Assembly: GCF_049942825.1 (NCBI RefSeq) | Contig: NZ_CP187970.1 | Span: 7,130,001 to 7,194,000, forward strand | Origin: Paenibacillus_G sp049942825 | GTDB taxonomy: Bacteria; Bacillota; Bacilli; Paenibacillales; NBRC-103111 | Length of the DNA: 64,000 bases | Direction of reading: 5' to 3' | In this document: one piece after another, positions 16,819 to 25,520 of the stretch | Numbering within the stretch: position 1 is the stretch's first letter | Layout of the letters: every line of letters starts with the position of its first letter | Notes under the pieces: generated by a model | Databases searched by the model: none | What the model was told of the DNA's origin: nothing | Seen by the model: only the letters and a program-made list of their open reading frames with translations | Translations under genes and position numbers: made by a program

Positions 16819-17128
16819 GCTGACCCGCCGCTCCATCTCCCTGCGGCCCTCGCTGTGCACGGCGCTTCCAAAGGCTGAAGCCCTTGACGACCGCACGGCA
16901 CAGGCTTAATCCAAGAAGCAATCCGATTTGCAGAGAAGGCCAACCTCCTCTGCATCCGCCCCTTTTAGAGCATCCGGCAGATAAGCGGTACGGCAAACAA
17001 GGCCGGTTCTACACCGAACCGGCCTTCCTGTGTATCCTCCGATTGTAGGGTCATCGCTTACCCGACTCCCACACTGTCACCAACACCGGGCCCAATCGGC
17101 CGAAACAGCCGGCCTCCCGGACGCCCCC
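16819..17128. other. Intergenic region with a bidirectional terminator
   Basis: A stretch of about 310 bases between convergent genes. Apart from the hairpin at 16999-17026 nothing is recognised. Confidence 0.5.
16999..17026. terminator. Strong hairpin between convergent genes
   Basis: AAGGCCGGTTC pairs perfectly with GAACCGGCCTT around a 6-nt loop (11-bp stem). It separates the GNAT gene (+) and the APH-like kinase gene (-). Confidence 0.75.
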
Positions 17129-18043
17129 CTACTCCTCATACCACAGCGGAACCGCGCACTCGAAATGACGGTGGTCCTCCAGCACAACACGGATGCGGTC
17201 CATCATGGAAGGAAGCTGCTCCGGCACCACCTGCAGCGTCCAGGTAATCGTTCCGCCCAGGATCATCGCCGTATACAGCGCGTACAGCTTCCAGAACGGC
17301 TCGGGGACCCGGCCGTCGAAATACCCGTGAATCTGGCCGATGCTGAAGGGAACGGAGACTTCCCGGCTGAAGTAGGCGATCTTCAGAAAATCATGGTACG
17401 GATCTCCCCAGTCGAACCGGTTGAAATCAATGACGGCGGCATACGAGCCGCTTGCGATCAGCAGGTTCGCCGGATGAAAGTCGTCATGCTGAAACCCGTT
17501 CGGCCGCCCTTTCATAAGAGGGAGGTGCGCTTCAATATACCGCTCCACGGCTTCCTCCGCCGGCAGCTTCACCCCGCACTCCCGGTAGGCCTGCCACTGG
17601 CGGCGGTGCTTGGCCTCGCGGAGCAGATGCCACGGCCGCATGCCTTCCGGCGCCCCGATCGTATGCAGCAGCCGAAGCTCCCGGCCGGCTGCCATGCCCG
17701 CTGCGTACTGCTCGTCCCCGCTCAGCAGGGGCAGCGCCTCCGAAGCGTCGGTCCCTTCGGCATACTCGAGCACCATACCGCATATCCGCCGCTCCTCCAG
17801 CATAAAGAAAGCTACAGGTGCGGGCGTACGGACACCGGCGGCGGCAGCTCTGCCTACCACTTCGAATTCTCGGCGCTTGGCCTCCTCCTTCCCGATCTCC
17901 GCCGTTCTCACCACGTACACCGGCCGGTCCGCAGCGTCATATACGATGTATTTGCGGTCGGACGAAAACCCTTTGGTCAGCGGCACCATCCGTGAAGCAC
18001 GCTCAAGCCCCGGCACTTCTTCCTGAATCCAGCTTACTTCCAT
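17129..18043 (-). CDS. APH-fold phosphotransferase (aminoglycoside phosphotransferase family)
   Basis: 304 residues. Start ATG 18043 (MEVSWIQEEVPGLERA) is preferred because GAGAGG lies just upstream; an in-frame ATG at 18061 has no SD. The kinase core has PLTKGFSSDRKYIV (nucleotide loop), catalytic motif GFQHDDFHPANLLIA (Brenner-type HxDxxxxN) and metal motif YAAVIDFNRFDWGDPYHDF. It phosphorylates an unknown small molecule; with no resistance gene context a housekeeping role (for example on a sugar or metabolite hydroxyl) is as likely as drug inactivation. A second APH-like gene lies 78 bases upstream on the same strand. Confidence 0.88.
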   Translation of the reverse strand: MEVSWIQEEVPGLERASRMVPLTKGFSSDRKYIVYDAADRPVYVVRTAEIGKEEAKRREFEVVGRAAAAGVRTPAPVAFFMLEERRICGMVLEYAEGTDASEALPLLSGDEQYAAGMAAGRELRLLHTIGAPEGMRPWHLLREAKHRRQWQAYRECGVKLPAEEAVERYIEAHLPLMKGRPNGFQHDDFHPANLLIASGSYAAVIDFNRFDWGDPYHDFLKIAYFSREVSVPFSIGQIHGYFDGRVPEPFWKLYALYTAMILGGTITWTLQVVPEQLPSMMDRIRVVLEDHRHFECAVPLWYEE

Positions 18044-18121
18044 CGGCCTCAGCCTCTCCATCTGCGTTAGTCATGTTATGTACTGCTGCTTCGGCAAGAT
18101 CCGCTAGGCTCCCACCGTGCA

Positions 18122-18925
18122 TTATCCTTCCCGCAGCCATTCGTCGATCAACTGGAGCAGGGAACGCTTTTCGCCTTCTTCCAGCTCGACCAGCCGGGCC
18201 GCCGCTACGAGAGGCACCCACGTCTCGATGTTCTCACGACTCCTCCCCGTAAGTGAGCAGTATTCGTCCAGGTAGCACCGGCTCAGCCGGCTGCGGACCC
18301 GCGTCAGCTGCTCCTGCAGCGCTGACGGAAGTCCCGGCGGCATCCCGCCGTGCTCCAGCAGCAGCCAGGTCCGGGCGGCATCCGTCTCAGGGGCCCCGCG
18401 TACCGCCGTCATCCAATCGATGACGACCGGCCCGTTGGAGGCGAGCAGCACATTGTCCGGATGGAAATCGCCGTGACACAGCCGCTCTTCACCTGCAGAC
18501 AGCCTGTCCAAGCGCCGGAGCAGCTCCTCCTTCGCCTCCGGCGCCAGAGCCGGCGCATGACCGATCCGCTCCCTGAGCACCTCATCGAACGGCCGAAGCC
18601 CTCTCCCCTCCCCGGCATGAATGCGTGCATGCAGTCCGGCCAGCTGTCTTCCAGCCGCTTCCGGCGAAGACGCCCCCTCGAACAAACGGCGGGTCAGCGG
18701 TGCGCCCTCCACCCGCTCATAGACGACGCCAAGGCGGCCGGCCGTCTCCTGCAAGCCGTATACCTGCGGCACCGGCAGCCCGGCACTCGCCACAAGCCGG
18801 GCGGTCTCCGCTTCTTTTTCCGCCCACTCTTCCATGGAAGGCTTGTACAGCTTGATCACCCGATCTTCCATCCACCGGTAGACATCGGCCGTACGCCCTT
18901 CGCCGATCTTATCTCCGAGCACCAT
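18122..18925 (-). CDS. APH-fold phosphotransferase, second copy
   Basis: 267 residues from ATG 18925 (MVLGDKIGEGRTADVYRW), 9 bases after GGAGGGAG. The kinase motifs are GEGRTADVY (glycine loop), VIKLYKP (ATP Lys), ERLCHGDFHPDNVLLASNG (catalytic Asp and Asn) and VVIDWMTAVRG (metal Asp). It resembles the choline/aminoglycoside kinase-like proteins common in Paenibacillus. The two adjacent kinases are only distantly alike, so this is not a recent duplication. Substrate unknown. Confidence 0.87.
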   Translation of the reverse strand: MVLGDKIGEGRTADVYRWMEDRVIKLYKPSMEEWAEKEAETARLVASAGLPVPQVYGLQETAGRLGVVYERVEGAPLTRRLFEGASSPEAAGRQLAGLHARIHAGEGRGLRPFDEVLRERIGHAPALAPEAKEELLRRLDRLSAGEERLCHGDFHPDNVLLASNGPVVIDWMTAVRGAPETDAARTWLLLEHGGMPPGLPSALQEQLTRVRSRLSRCYLDEYCSLTGRSRENIETWVPLVAAARLVELEEGEKRSLLQLIDEWLREG

Positions 18926-19153
18926 GCGTTCATTCTCCCTCCGCTTTACCAAATTCGACCACCTATATTCTCACACCCCGGTCTGCGGATAGCAACCTGA
19001 ATTGCGGCCGCGCTTGAATTCCGCCGCAGGAATCGCTATAACTGACTATAGGCTCTTTTTACCAAGGGTTTTCCTTGACCCTCCCCATGAAGCCCGACCA
19101 CCGCATATCAACCAACGGCGGAGCAGCCGCCCTAACGATAGGAGCTTTCTTCC

Positions 19154-20014
19154 ATGCCCACCCGAATTCTGATGACCTGCCTGCTGTTTGCCGTCATTCT
19201 CTATGCCGGATACGATACGCTGGCGCCCAAGGCAGACGGCACGTACCGCGACCAGGTAGCCGTGCTCATGTATCATCACGTGCATGATACGGACCACAGC
19301 GCGAGCACGGTCAGTACGGCGCTGTTCCGTGAGCAGCTCAGCTATCTGCTCTCGCGCGGATACCACTTCATCTCGCTCGGGGACTTCAAGCAGTTCCTGG
19401 CCGGCGGGCCTGTGCCCGACAAAGCGGTGCTCGTCACCTTCGACGACGGGTACAAAAGCTTTCACGACTTCGCCTACCCCATCCTCCGGGAGCTGCAGGT
19501 GCCGGCCGTGAACTTCATCATCACGAAGGACCTGGATACCCCGCTCGCCCCTTCGATTCCGGCCTTATCGCCGGAGGAGATCCAGGCGATGATGCGGGAG
19601 ATGCCCGGTCTCATCGATGCCCAGTGCCATACCAACGCTCTCCACTTCAAGGAAGGAAAATACGCCGGCCTGACCGGCAGGCTCCCGCTTCAGGGAGGCC
19701 GGACAGAAACGGCGGAGGAGGCCGAGCAGCGGGTGCGGCAGGACAGCGAAGCCTGTGCCCACAAGCTCGACGGACTGTATGGACGCGACGGAGCCGGCGA
19801 TACTTTCGCGTATCCCTATGGGATCTATACGCAGCGGACGCAGGAGATCATCTCGGCTGCCGGCTTCCGGTACGCCTTCACCATTGTAGGTGAGATGGCC
19901 ACCCGGTACAGCGATCCCCTGGCCATTCCGCGGATCAACGCCGGCAACCCGGCGATCGACCCGCGCAGGCTCGATGTGACCATTCGTCAGCGGGTCGTCC
20001 ACCCGGCTCCCTGA
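19154..20014 (+). CDS. Polysaccharide deacetylase (NodB homology domain)
   Basis: 286 residues. A single N-terminal membrane helix (RILMTCLLFAVILYAGYDTL) anchors an extracytoplasmic NodB domain. Motif 1 TFDDGYKSFHDF carries the catalytic and metal Asp. The opening VAVLMYHHVHDTDHSASTVSTALFREQLSYLLSRGYHFISLGDFKQFL is typical of PgaB/IcaB-type and YxkH-like deacetylases, and DAQCHTNALHF replaces the usual H-x3-H metal motif with H-T-N-A-L-H. AYPYGIYTQRTQEII is motif 3. It probably removes N-acetyl groups from a cell-surface polysaccharide. SD TAGGAG is 9 bases from the ATG. Confidence 0.9.
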   Translation: MPTRILMTCLLFAVILYAGYDTLAPKADGTYRDQVAVLMYHHVHDTDHSASTVSTALFREQLSYLLSRGYHFISLGDFKQFLAGGPVPDKAVLVTFDDGYKSFHDFAYPILRELQVPAVNFIITKDLDTPLAPSIPALSPEEIQAMMREMPGLIDAQCHTNALHFKEGKYAGLTGRLPLQGGRTETAEEAEQRVRQDSEACAHKLDGLYGRDGAGDTFAYPYGIYTQRTQEIISAAGFRYAFTIVGEMATRYSDPLAIPRINAGNPAIDPRRLDVTIRQRVVHPAP

Positions 20015-20024
20015 CGCTCACTCC

Positions 20025-20855
20025 TCAGGGGCCCGACACTCTCCGGATGGAGCAGGTACGGGCCTCTTCGGCGATCCCTGGGGCGAAGACGCTCAGCTTC
20101 CGGATAAAATAGCAGGCCTCCGGCAGATGATGCTCCAGGAAGCGAAGCGTCGTCCGGCTGAGCAGCTGCCTGGCTTTGTACCGGGCGATCACCCCGCGGA
20201 TAAACTGGTTCATCTCCAGGGCGACCTGTCCCACCTCCGAAGCCAGAAGCTGCTGGCGCGGCATACCCGGCGGCGTAAACCGCAGATACCCGCGGATATG
20301 ATGATTCTGCAGAATGAATCCCTGAAACTTCTCCGCATACTCATTCGCCTTGACCAACACTCCGACCTCAACCGGATCGGTGATGTTGCGCAGGAGCACG
20401 GCATGCCCCAGCTGATCCTCCAGCCACAGGTCGAGGAGCGACCAGAGAGGCAGATCCTCAGCCCAGCGCCCCTCCCGGAACGCCGCAAGCTGTCTTAGGT
20501 ATTCCTGGTTCTCCGCCAAGGTGCCGTTAAAATAAGTCGGAGTCAAATTCACGATGAGCTCATTGTTGATCCTGAGGTTCTGCAGCCTTCCCTCAAACCG
20601 AAAATACCCTTCGGCCACCATCCAAGCCGCCTCCGCGAAGGCCCTCATCTGGGGCGACTCAGGCCCGAGGGCCGGGTCCAGAGCGAGCAGTTCCCTGATC
20701 CGCTGTTCGAATGCAGCGATATACCAGCGTGCCGCCTCCACCTCCCGAACCGCGTCCGGCGACAAAGCATCTCTTACAAAGTAAGCATGATCCTGCAGAA
20801 TCTCAAGCCAGAAGAGATGTTCTTCCAGCACGCTCAGCTCCGCTCCAGCGTTCAC
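20025..20855 (-). CDS. DUF2935 ferritin-like protein
   Basis: 276 residues, GTG start at 20855. Two homologous halves each carry an E-H-x-F/L-W or EHH helix motif: EEHLFWLEILQDHAYFVRDAL (~11) and later LWSLLDLWLEDQLGHAVLLRN, with FLEHHLPEACYFIRKL near the C-terminus. These Glu/His-rich helices are the hallmark of DUF2935, a four-helix ferritin-like fold predicted to bind a di-metal centre. Function is unknown. It is common in Bacillales and stands alone here, convergent with the deacetylase only 10 bases away. Confidence 0.85.
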   Translation of the reverse strand: MNAGAELSVLEEHLFWLEILQDHAYFVRDALSPDAVREVEAARWYIAAFEQRIRELLALDPALGPESPQMRAFAEAAWMVAEGYFRFEGRLQNLRINNELIVNLTPTYFNGTLAENQEYLRQLAAFREGRWAEDLPLWSLLDLWLEDQLGHAVLLRNITDPVEVGVLVKANEYAEKFQGFILQNHHIRGYLRFTPPGMPRQQLLASEVGQVALEMNQFIRGVIARYKARQLLSRTTLRFLEHHLPEACYFIRKLSVFAPGIAEEARTCSIRRVSGP

Positions 20856-21090
20856 TGCCTATCCGCCCCCTTCTCCGAACATCGAAGTTGCGCATCCATC
20901 TTCTCCACTCTATGCCGGGAACCCCAGGAAAAAGAACAAGCAGGCTTCTTTCCCCTTCCTCCTTTTCTCTACTCCATGTATAAGGTTTGTATAACATTGC
21001 CGTTTCGCAGCGAAGCCCAGCGGGTATTTTCACTGTAAGATCCTGCCGGACGGTATTCGCTCCTATCGCAGCCTGAAGGAGGTACACGCC

Positions 21091-22440
21091 ATGCGAAGCG
21101 ACGTATTCATCTCGGGCGGCGGCGTGGCCGGTCTGACGCTGGCTCTCCTTCTGGCGCAGAAGGGCCTGTCGGTCGTGCTGGCCGAGCAGACCCGCGGCCC
21201 GCTCGCCCTCTACAAGGGAGAACTTCTCCAGCCCAAAAGCCTCGCCATTCTGGACAAGCTGGGCGCCTTGGACGATCTGCTCCAAAGCGGAAGAAAGGTA
21301 CATACGATCCACATGAGGGAGCTCGAGGACGCGCGCTCCGCCCAGGAGAGACCCGGCCTTCAGGCCGAGATCCGCTTCGAGTACGGCGTGCTGGGGACCC
21401 CTTACAACTATGCGCTGATGGTGCCCCATGAGAAGCTCAAAAGCTGCCTCGAGGAGCATGCGGTGCGTACGGGGCGCGTCAAGCTGCTGCGGCCCGGGCG
21501 GTGCACGGGGCTCGTGCAGGGCGTCTGGGGACTGGCCGAAGAAGCCGTCGTCGAGACGGGCAGCGGCAGTGAACGGATTGCGGCGGACTATTTTATCGGT
21601 GCCGAAGGACGCACTTCACCGACACGGATGCATATGGGCGTACGGATGCGCAGAAGCGGGTATAACCACCATTTTCTCACGGTGTCGTTCCCTTCCCCGC
21701 CTTCGCTCGACGACTCGCTCATTCTCTCCCGGGGCGGCCGCTTCCTCGGCCTGTTCCCCCTGCCGGAAGGGCAGGTGCGTACGGTGCTGCTCATCAAACC
21801 GGAGGAGTTCCAATCGATGCGCACGGAAGGGCTCGAGTCGTTCTACCGCGAGTATGTCTCCCTGCTGCCGGAGCTCGGCGGGTATGTCCACCAGGTCAAG
21901 GAGTGGCGCAAAATCCAGCTCATGATCCCCTTCCGCTCCCACGCGGACCACTATGTAGCCGGGAACATGGCCATCCTCGGCGATGCGGCCCATAACGTGC
22001 ATCCGATGGCCGGCGAGGGCATGAACATGGCGATTCAGGACGCCGATGTGCTCGGCTCGCTGCTCGTCTGGCTGAAGCGCTGCAGGCACCGCTCGCCGGC
22101 CGGCTTGTCGTGGTACGAGCGTGTCCGCCGGCCGCGGGCCAGCTATATCTCCCGGCTCAGCCACCTGTCCGCCCTGGCTTATGCTTACGAAGCCGGACCT
22201 TGGGAGCGGATGCGCACCCGAGTGCTGCAGGCGATCGAACGGTCGCCCTATCTGCACTACAAATATATGCTGAACATCTCGGGGCTCGGCCTGTGGCCGG
22301 ATTCCCCGGCCGACCTTCTGCGGCAGGCCGGCCTATGGCCGGACCGCCGCCCTCTCTCAGAGGAGGAACGGGCCCGCAGCCGGTTCAGCGCCAAAGACGA
22401 TTATCCCTGGTTGAATCTTGGAGAGGAGGAAGCCCCATGA
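21091..22440 (+). CDS. FAD-dependent monooxygenase (PHBH/UbiH-like)
   Basis: 449 residues. The FAD-binding GxGxxG-type motif is FISGGGVAGLTLALLLAQKGLSVVLAE; the middle DG-like motif is YFIGAEGRTSPTRMHMG; the GD motif is MAILGDAAHNVHPMAGEGMNMAIQDADVLGSLL. It belongs to the group A aromatic hydroxylases. GELLQPKSLAILDKLGALD and the long C-terminus with LSHLSALAYAYEAGPWERMRTRVLQ are as in tailoring enzymes for quinones or polyketides. The stop codon overlaps the ATG of the methyltransferase gene, so the two make a coupled hydroxylation plus methylation pair. AAGGAGG precedes the ATG. Confidence 0.9.
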   Translation: MRSDVFISGGGVAGLTLALLLAQKGLSVVLAEQTRGPLALYKGELLQPKSLAILDKLGALDDLLQSGRKVHTIHMRELEDARSAQERPGLQAEIRFEYGVLGTPYNYALMVPHEKLKSCLEEHAVRTGRVKLLRPGRCTGLVQGVWGLAEEAVVETGSGSERIAADYFIGAEGRTSPTRMHMGVRMRRSGYNHHFLTVSFPSPPSLDDSLILSRGGRFLGLFPLPEGQVRTVLLIKPEEFQSMRTEGLESFYREYVSLLPELGGYVHQVKEWRKIQLMIPFRSHADHYVAGNMAILGDAAHNVHPMAGEGMNMAIQDADVLGSLLVWLKRCRHRSPAGLSWYERVRRPRASYISRLSHLSALAYAYEAGPWERMRTRVLQAIERSPYLHYKYMLNISGLGLWPDSPADLLRQAGLWPDRRPLSEEERARSRFSAKDDYPWLNLGEEEAP

Positions 22441-23453
22441 CCGTGGTGGAAAAGCTGCAGGAATGGAAAACGTTATGGCTCGCCCGCAAGTGGATGAAGA
22501 GCAATGCCCGCTTCCTGCCGGCCTGGCACATCTACGTCGGCATCACAGAGCGGTTGTTCGAACGGTTCGAAGACGGGGCGTTCCCTCCCGTGATCGCCGG
22601 GAAGTACGGACTCGACGCCGAGCTGCTCGCCAAGTGGGTCGATGCAGGCATCGCCGTCGGCCACCTGAAGCGCTTGAAGGATGGGCGCGTCTGCGCCAAA
22701 CGAGAGATGCTCGAGTACATCGAAGGGGGACGGCACAGCTCCGTCGGAGCGCTGATCCGGGAGATGATGGAGCTGCATATGCCGACGCTGTTGCAGTATC
22801 CCCGGCTGCTCCAAGGCAGGCAGCGGCTGGACTTCCAGCCGGAGACGCACGGCACGACCGTAGCCGAGACCTCCTCGCTGCTCGAGAAGCTGGCGTACCC
22901 TAAGATCGCCGGCTGGCTGCGGGAGCATTCGGCCCGCTCCGTGCTCGATATCGGCTGCGGGCATGCCGGGTACCTCATCCGGCTCGGGCGGCACTTTCGC
23001 GACCTGCGGCTGCTCGGCATCGAGACGAACGAAGCCGTCGCGAAGGAGGCGATCCGCAAGGCCCGGGCCGAAGCGCTGCCGAATCTCGAGCTCATGCACG
23101 CGGATATCGAGCAGTGGGCCGGGCCATCCGCTCCGGTCGACCTCATTCTGATGAACAACATCCTGCATTACTTCGAGCCGGGCCGCCGCAGACAGCTGCT
23201 GCGCAAAGCCCGCCGGCTGCTCAGCGACAGCGGCTCGATCACCCTGGTAACGCCGCTGTATCTGGCGCCGGGCGGGCAGCCCTTCTCGGCGGCGTTCAAT
23301 TCCTTCATGGCGGCGCACAACAACCTGCATCCGTTCCCCACGGAGCAGGAACTGGCCGGCTGCGCCGAGGAGGAAGGCTATACCGTCGACACCGTCTCCC
23401 CGATCATCCGGGAGGGCAGCTGGTATTTCGTCGGTCTGACGAAGCAGGGGTGA
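22437..23453 (+). CDS. Class I SAM-dependent methyltransferase
   Basis: 338 residues. The first ~130 residues form a helical, winged-helix-like dimerisation segment (LLAKWVDAGIAVGHLKRLKDGRVCAKREMLEYI). The SAM-binding motif I is SVLDIGCGHAGYLIRLGRHF, motif II is LRLLGIETNEAVAKEAIRKA, and motif IV is VDLILMNNILHYFEPGRRRQLLRKARRLL. This build resembles the O-methyltransferases of aromatic secondary metabolism. It overlaps the monooxygenase gene by 4 bases and is followed by a strong terminator, so the pair forms a complete two-gene operon. The small-molecule substrate is unknown. Confidence 0.88.
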   Translation: MTVVEKLQEWKTLWLARKWMKSNARFLPAWHIYVGITERLFERFEDGAFPPVIAGKYGLDAELLAKWVDAGIAVGHLKRLKDGRVCAKREMLEYIEGGRHSSVGALIREMMELHMPTLLQYPRLLQGRQRLDFQPETHGTTVAETSSLLEKLAYPKIAGWLREHSARSVLDIGCGHAGYLIRLGRHFRDLRLLGIETNEAVAKEAIRKARAEALPNLELMHADIEQWAGPSAPVDLILMNNILHYFEPGRRRQLLRKARRLLSDSGSITLVTPLYLAPGGQPFSAAFNSFMAAHNNLHPFPTEQELAGCAEEEGYTVDTVSPIIREGSWYFVGLTKQG

Positions 23454-24032
23454 GCGAGCGGCAGACCTCTACCCGCTGCCAGGGATGACTGACATCCCTA
23501 GATTTCCCGGGCCCGGCTGAAATAGAAACGGTCCCCGCGGGCAGTCAGGCTGCCGCACGGGGGCCGTTTTTTGATGATATAAAGGGGATCCGACAGACGG
23601 ACCCTGACTTATTGTCCGGTACTAGCTCAAGATAGTACTTTGCCAGTCTCTCTTTCCCTTATATACTGAACCATGTCAAAAGCAAATGACCGGTTTCGGC
23701 TGGACTTCCTCCATACATAGACCTCCGGCCTCTGCTGATCACGCCCCCTGCACCCCCCACCGCTTCCGGCTTCTCCCCGCGCAAAGGCCACCCCAGCCCT
23801 TTCCATGTCCGATGCCAAACCGGCCTCCTCCGCAGACTCAGCGACGATTTCCCCGCAGCTCCCTTCCTCACTCGCACCGCGGCCCGGCAGACGGGACCCC
23901 CTTCCGGCTGCCTGAGCGCAGGGTTGCGTCCGTATTTCATCTCCGTGGGATAGCAGCGAGCCTTGTCCCTCTTCTTTTATCGAACACGCCAATGATCATC
24001 GAGCTCCATACCCTATCCTATTCTCTCCAGCA
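23454..24032. other. Intergenic region without recognised genes
   Basis: Apart from the terminator at 23526-23572 nothing is recognised. A 121-codon minus-strand frame (23627-23992) is open but shows no motif, no convincing SD and unusual composition; I do not call it a gene. Confidence 0.4.
23526..23572 (+). terminator. Terminator of the monooxygenase/methyltransferase operon
   Basis: AAACGG-t-CCCCG plus inner GCGGGCAG pairs with CTGCCGC and CGGGG-g-CCGTTT, followed by a run of T. Confidence 0.85.
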
Positions 24033-24068
24033 CAAAAAACCGCAGCCTCCTCTAAAGGAACCTGCGGC
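24033..24068 (-). terminator. Terminator of queF
   Basis: On the minus strand CCGCAGG, loop with TCC/GGA pairing, then CCTGCGG-type stem followed by six T. It starts about 17 bases beyond the queF stop codon. Confidence 0.8.
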
Positions 24069-24084
24069 TCTTGCTCATTGCACC

Positions 24085-24579
24085 TTACCGGTTGTCCACT
24101 TTCTCCGGATAGAGATCGTGGTTCAGCAGGCGGTGTTCGGCCATGGCCTCGTACTTGGTGCCCGGGCGGCCGTAGTTGCAGTAAGGGTCGATGGAGATCC
24201 CGCCACGCGGCGTGAACTTGCCCCAGACTTCGATATACTTCGGATCCATGAGCTTGATGAGGTCATTCATGATGATGTTCATGCAGTCCTCATGGAAATC
24301 CCCGTGGTTGCGGAACGAGAACAGGTACAGCTTGAGCGATTTGCTCTCGACCATTTTCTGGTCCGGGATATACGAAATATAGATCGTCGCAAAATCCGGC
24401 TGCCCCGTGATCGGGCACAGGCTCGTGAATTCCGGACAGTTGAATTTGACAAAATAGTCGCGGTACGGATGCTTGTTATCAAACGATTCCAGCATCTCCG
24501 GCGCGTAGTTCATCGGGTACTTCGTGCGTTCGCTGCCGAGCAGCGTCAGGTCAAGCTCGTCTTCTTTTCTTCCGGCCAT
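24085..24579 (-). CDS. queF: NADPH-dependent 7-cyano-7-deazaguanine (preQ0) reductase QueF
   Basis: 164 residues, the usual length of the short cytosolic QueF. It reduces preQ0 to preQ1 in queuosine biosynthesis. The catalytic Cys is in FTSLCPITGQPDFATIYISYIPD, the catalytic Asp/Glu and signature in ESKSLKLYLFSFRNHGDFHEDCMN, and the C-terminal TPRGGISIDPYCNYGRPG is typical. The ATG at 24579 (MAGRKEDELDLT) follows GGAAGGGAG; a longer frame to 24666 has no family support. The other queuosine genes are not in the window. A TATAAT box lies about 40 bases upstream. Confidence 0.97.
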   Translation of the reverse strand: MAGRKEDELDLTLLGSERTKYPMNYAPEMLESFDNKHPYRDYFVKFNCPEFTSLCPITGQPDFATIYISYIPDQKMVESKSLKLYLFSFRNHGDFHEDCMNIIMNDLIKLMDPKYIEVWGKFTPRGGISIDPYCNYGRPGTKYEAMAEHRLLNHDLYPEKVDNR

Positions 24580-24762
24580 GAGATAGGCTCCCTTCCTTCT
24601 TGCTTCCCTATCATTATACCGGAAAGCCCGGGGAGCCGTAAACGGCCGGCGGAGCGGAAGCTTCACCCAGCCTCTTCTTGCGGCGCATGGCGGGTGAAGA
24701 GGCTGCGGACTTCATCGAGCAGTGCAAACAGCAGCAGTCCTCCTATTCGTCCATCCCTCCTG

Positions 24763-25392
24763 CTACTCTTGCCGGTTCTCCCGCTCCGCAAACCCGTCAT
24801 CCACGATGACGAAGCGGCCCGCCTCTTCCTTCACGAGCAGGGTTCCCTCCCGCTCCTCCCGCGTGCCGGTGGAATCCGCCAGCACACCGCGGGCCGTGAA
24901 CTCCCAGGTCCCGTCCGGCCGCTGCCTCCCCTCATCCGCTGTATAGAACTCCCACCACGGGCTGGAGCTGCCGGTCCGCCAGCCGACCGCTTCCATGCTG
25001 GCCCGGCGTTCGCTCTGCAGCTCCGCCGACAGCACGGCATACTGCTTGGCCCCGTTGCGTTCCCGGATACCGTCCAAGTACTTTTGAGCCGCCTCCTGAG
25101 CCGTCCGGGCGGCCAGCGCTTCTTCCAGCAGCGCGATCCGCTGCCGCTGCAGTTCGTCGTCCGGCCGGCTCACGCTGACGGCCCGGTGCTCCGCATCCCA
25201 CACCACGCTGGCGTCAAGCGCTTCGGCGAGCGCCCTCAGGTTCACCCGGACGCTTCCGTCCTCAAGCCGGGCCATCGCTTCACCCGGCAGCCGCTCGAGC
25301 CCGACACGCACATCCACTGAACTGTCCGCCAGCACAGCCGGCGCCAGGAACATCGTGCATGCCGCGAGCGGGGCCAAGATTTTCTTGCTCAT
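24763..25392 (-). CDS. Secreted protein with copper-amine-oxidase-N-like domain
   Basis: 209 residues with a signal peptide (MSKKILAPLAACTMFLAPAVLA). Residues ~45-75 (EDGSVRVNLRALAEALDASVVWDAEHRAVSVSR) match the Cu_amine_oxidN1 repeat, a cell-wall-associated beta-alpha domain common in Paenibacillus. A helical linker (~80-115) and a C-terminal NTF2-like stretch (SSSPWWEFYTADEGRQRPDGTWEFTARGVL...EGTLLVKEEAGRFVIVDDGF) follow. Not an amine oxidase: the enzyme domain is absent. The binding partner is unknown. Confidence 0.75.
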   Translation of the reverse strand: MSKKILAPLAACTMFLAPAVLADSSVDVRVGLERLPGEAMARLEDGSVRVNLRALAEALDASVVWDAEHRAVSVSRPDDELQRQRIALLEEALAARTAQEAAQKYLDGIRERNGAKQYAVLSAELQSERRASMEAVGWRTGSSSPWWEFYTADEGRQRPDGTWEFTARGVLADSTGTREEREGTLLVKEEAGRFVIVDDGFAERENRQE

Positions 25393-25474
25393 CCTCTCTC
25401 ATCCTCCGGTTCCGTCTCTAGTTTCACTGGAATGGACGGCACTATCTGCATGAAAGTTGCAGACCTTGGAACGC

Positions 25475-25506
25475 CAAAAGACCGGAGCCCCCAAGAGGCT
25501 CCGGTC
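25475..25506 (-). terminator. Terminator of the sulfonate/monooxygenase operon
   Basis: GACCGGAGCC and GGCTCCGGTC form a perfect 10-bp stem with TTTT on the minus-strand 3' side, 14 bases beyond the monooxygenase stop. Confidence 0.85.
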
Positions 25507-25520
25507 CGATCAGGCCTTGC

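Noticed and set aside
23627..23992. 121-codon minus-strand ORF in the gap before queF
   Set aside because: No SD, no similarity, and odd composition; it may be a decayed gene but there is no positive evidence.
23686..25320. 544-codon open frame on the plus strand
   Set aside because: It runs antisense through queF and the copper-amine-oxidase-N-like gene, has no SD or domain, and reflects high G+C content of the real genes on the other strand.
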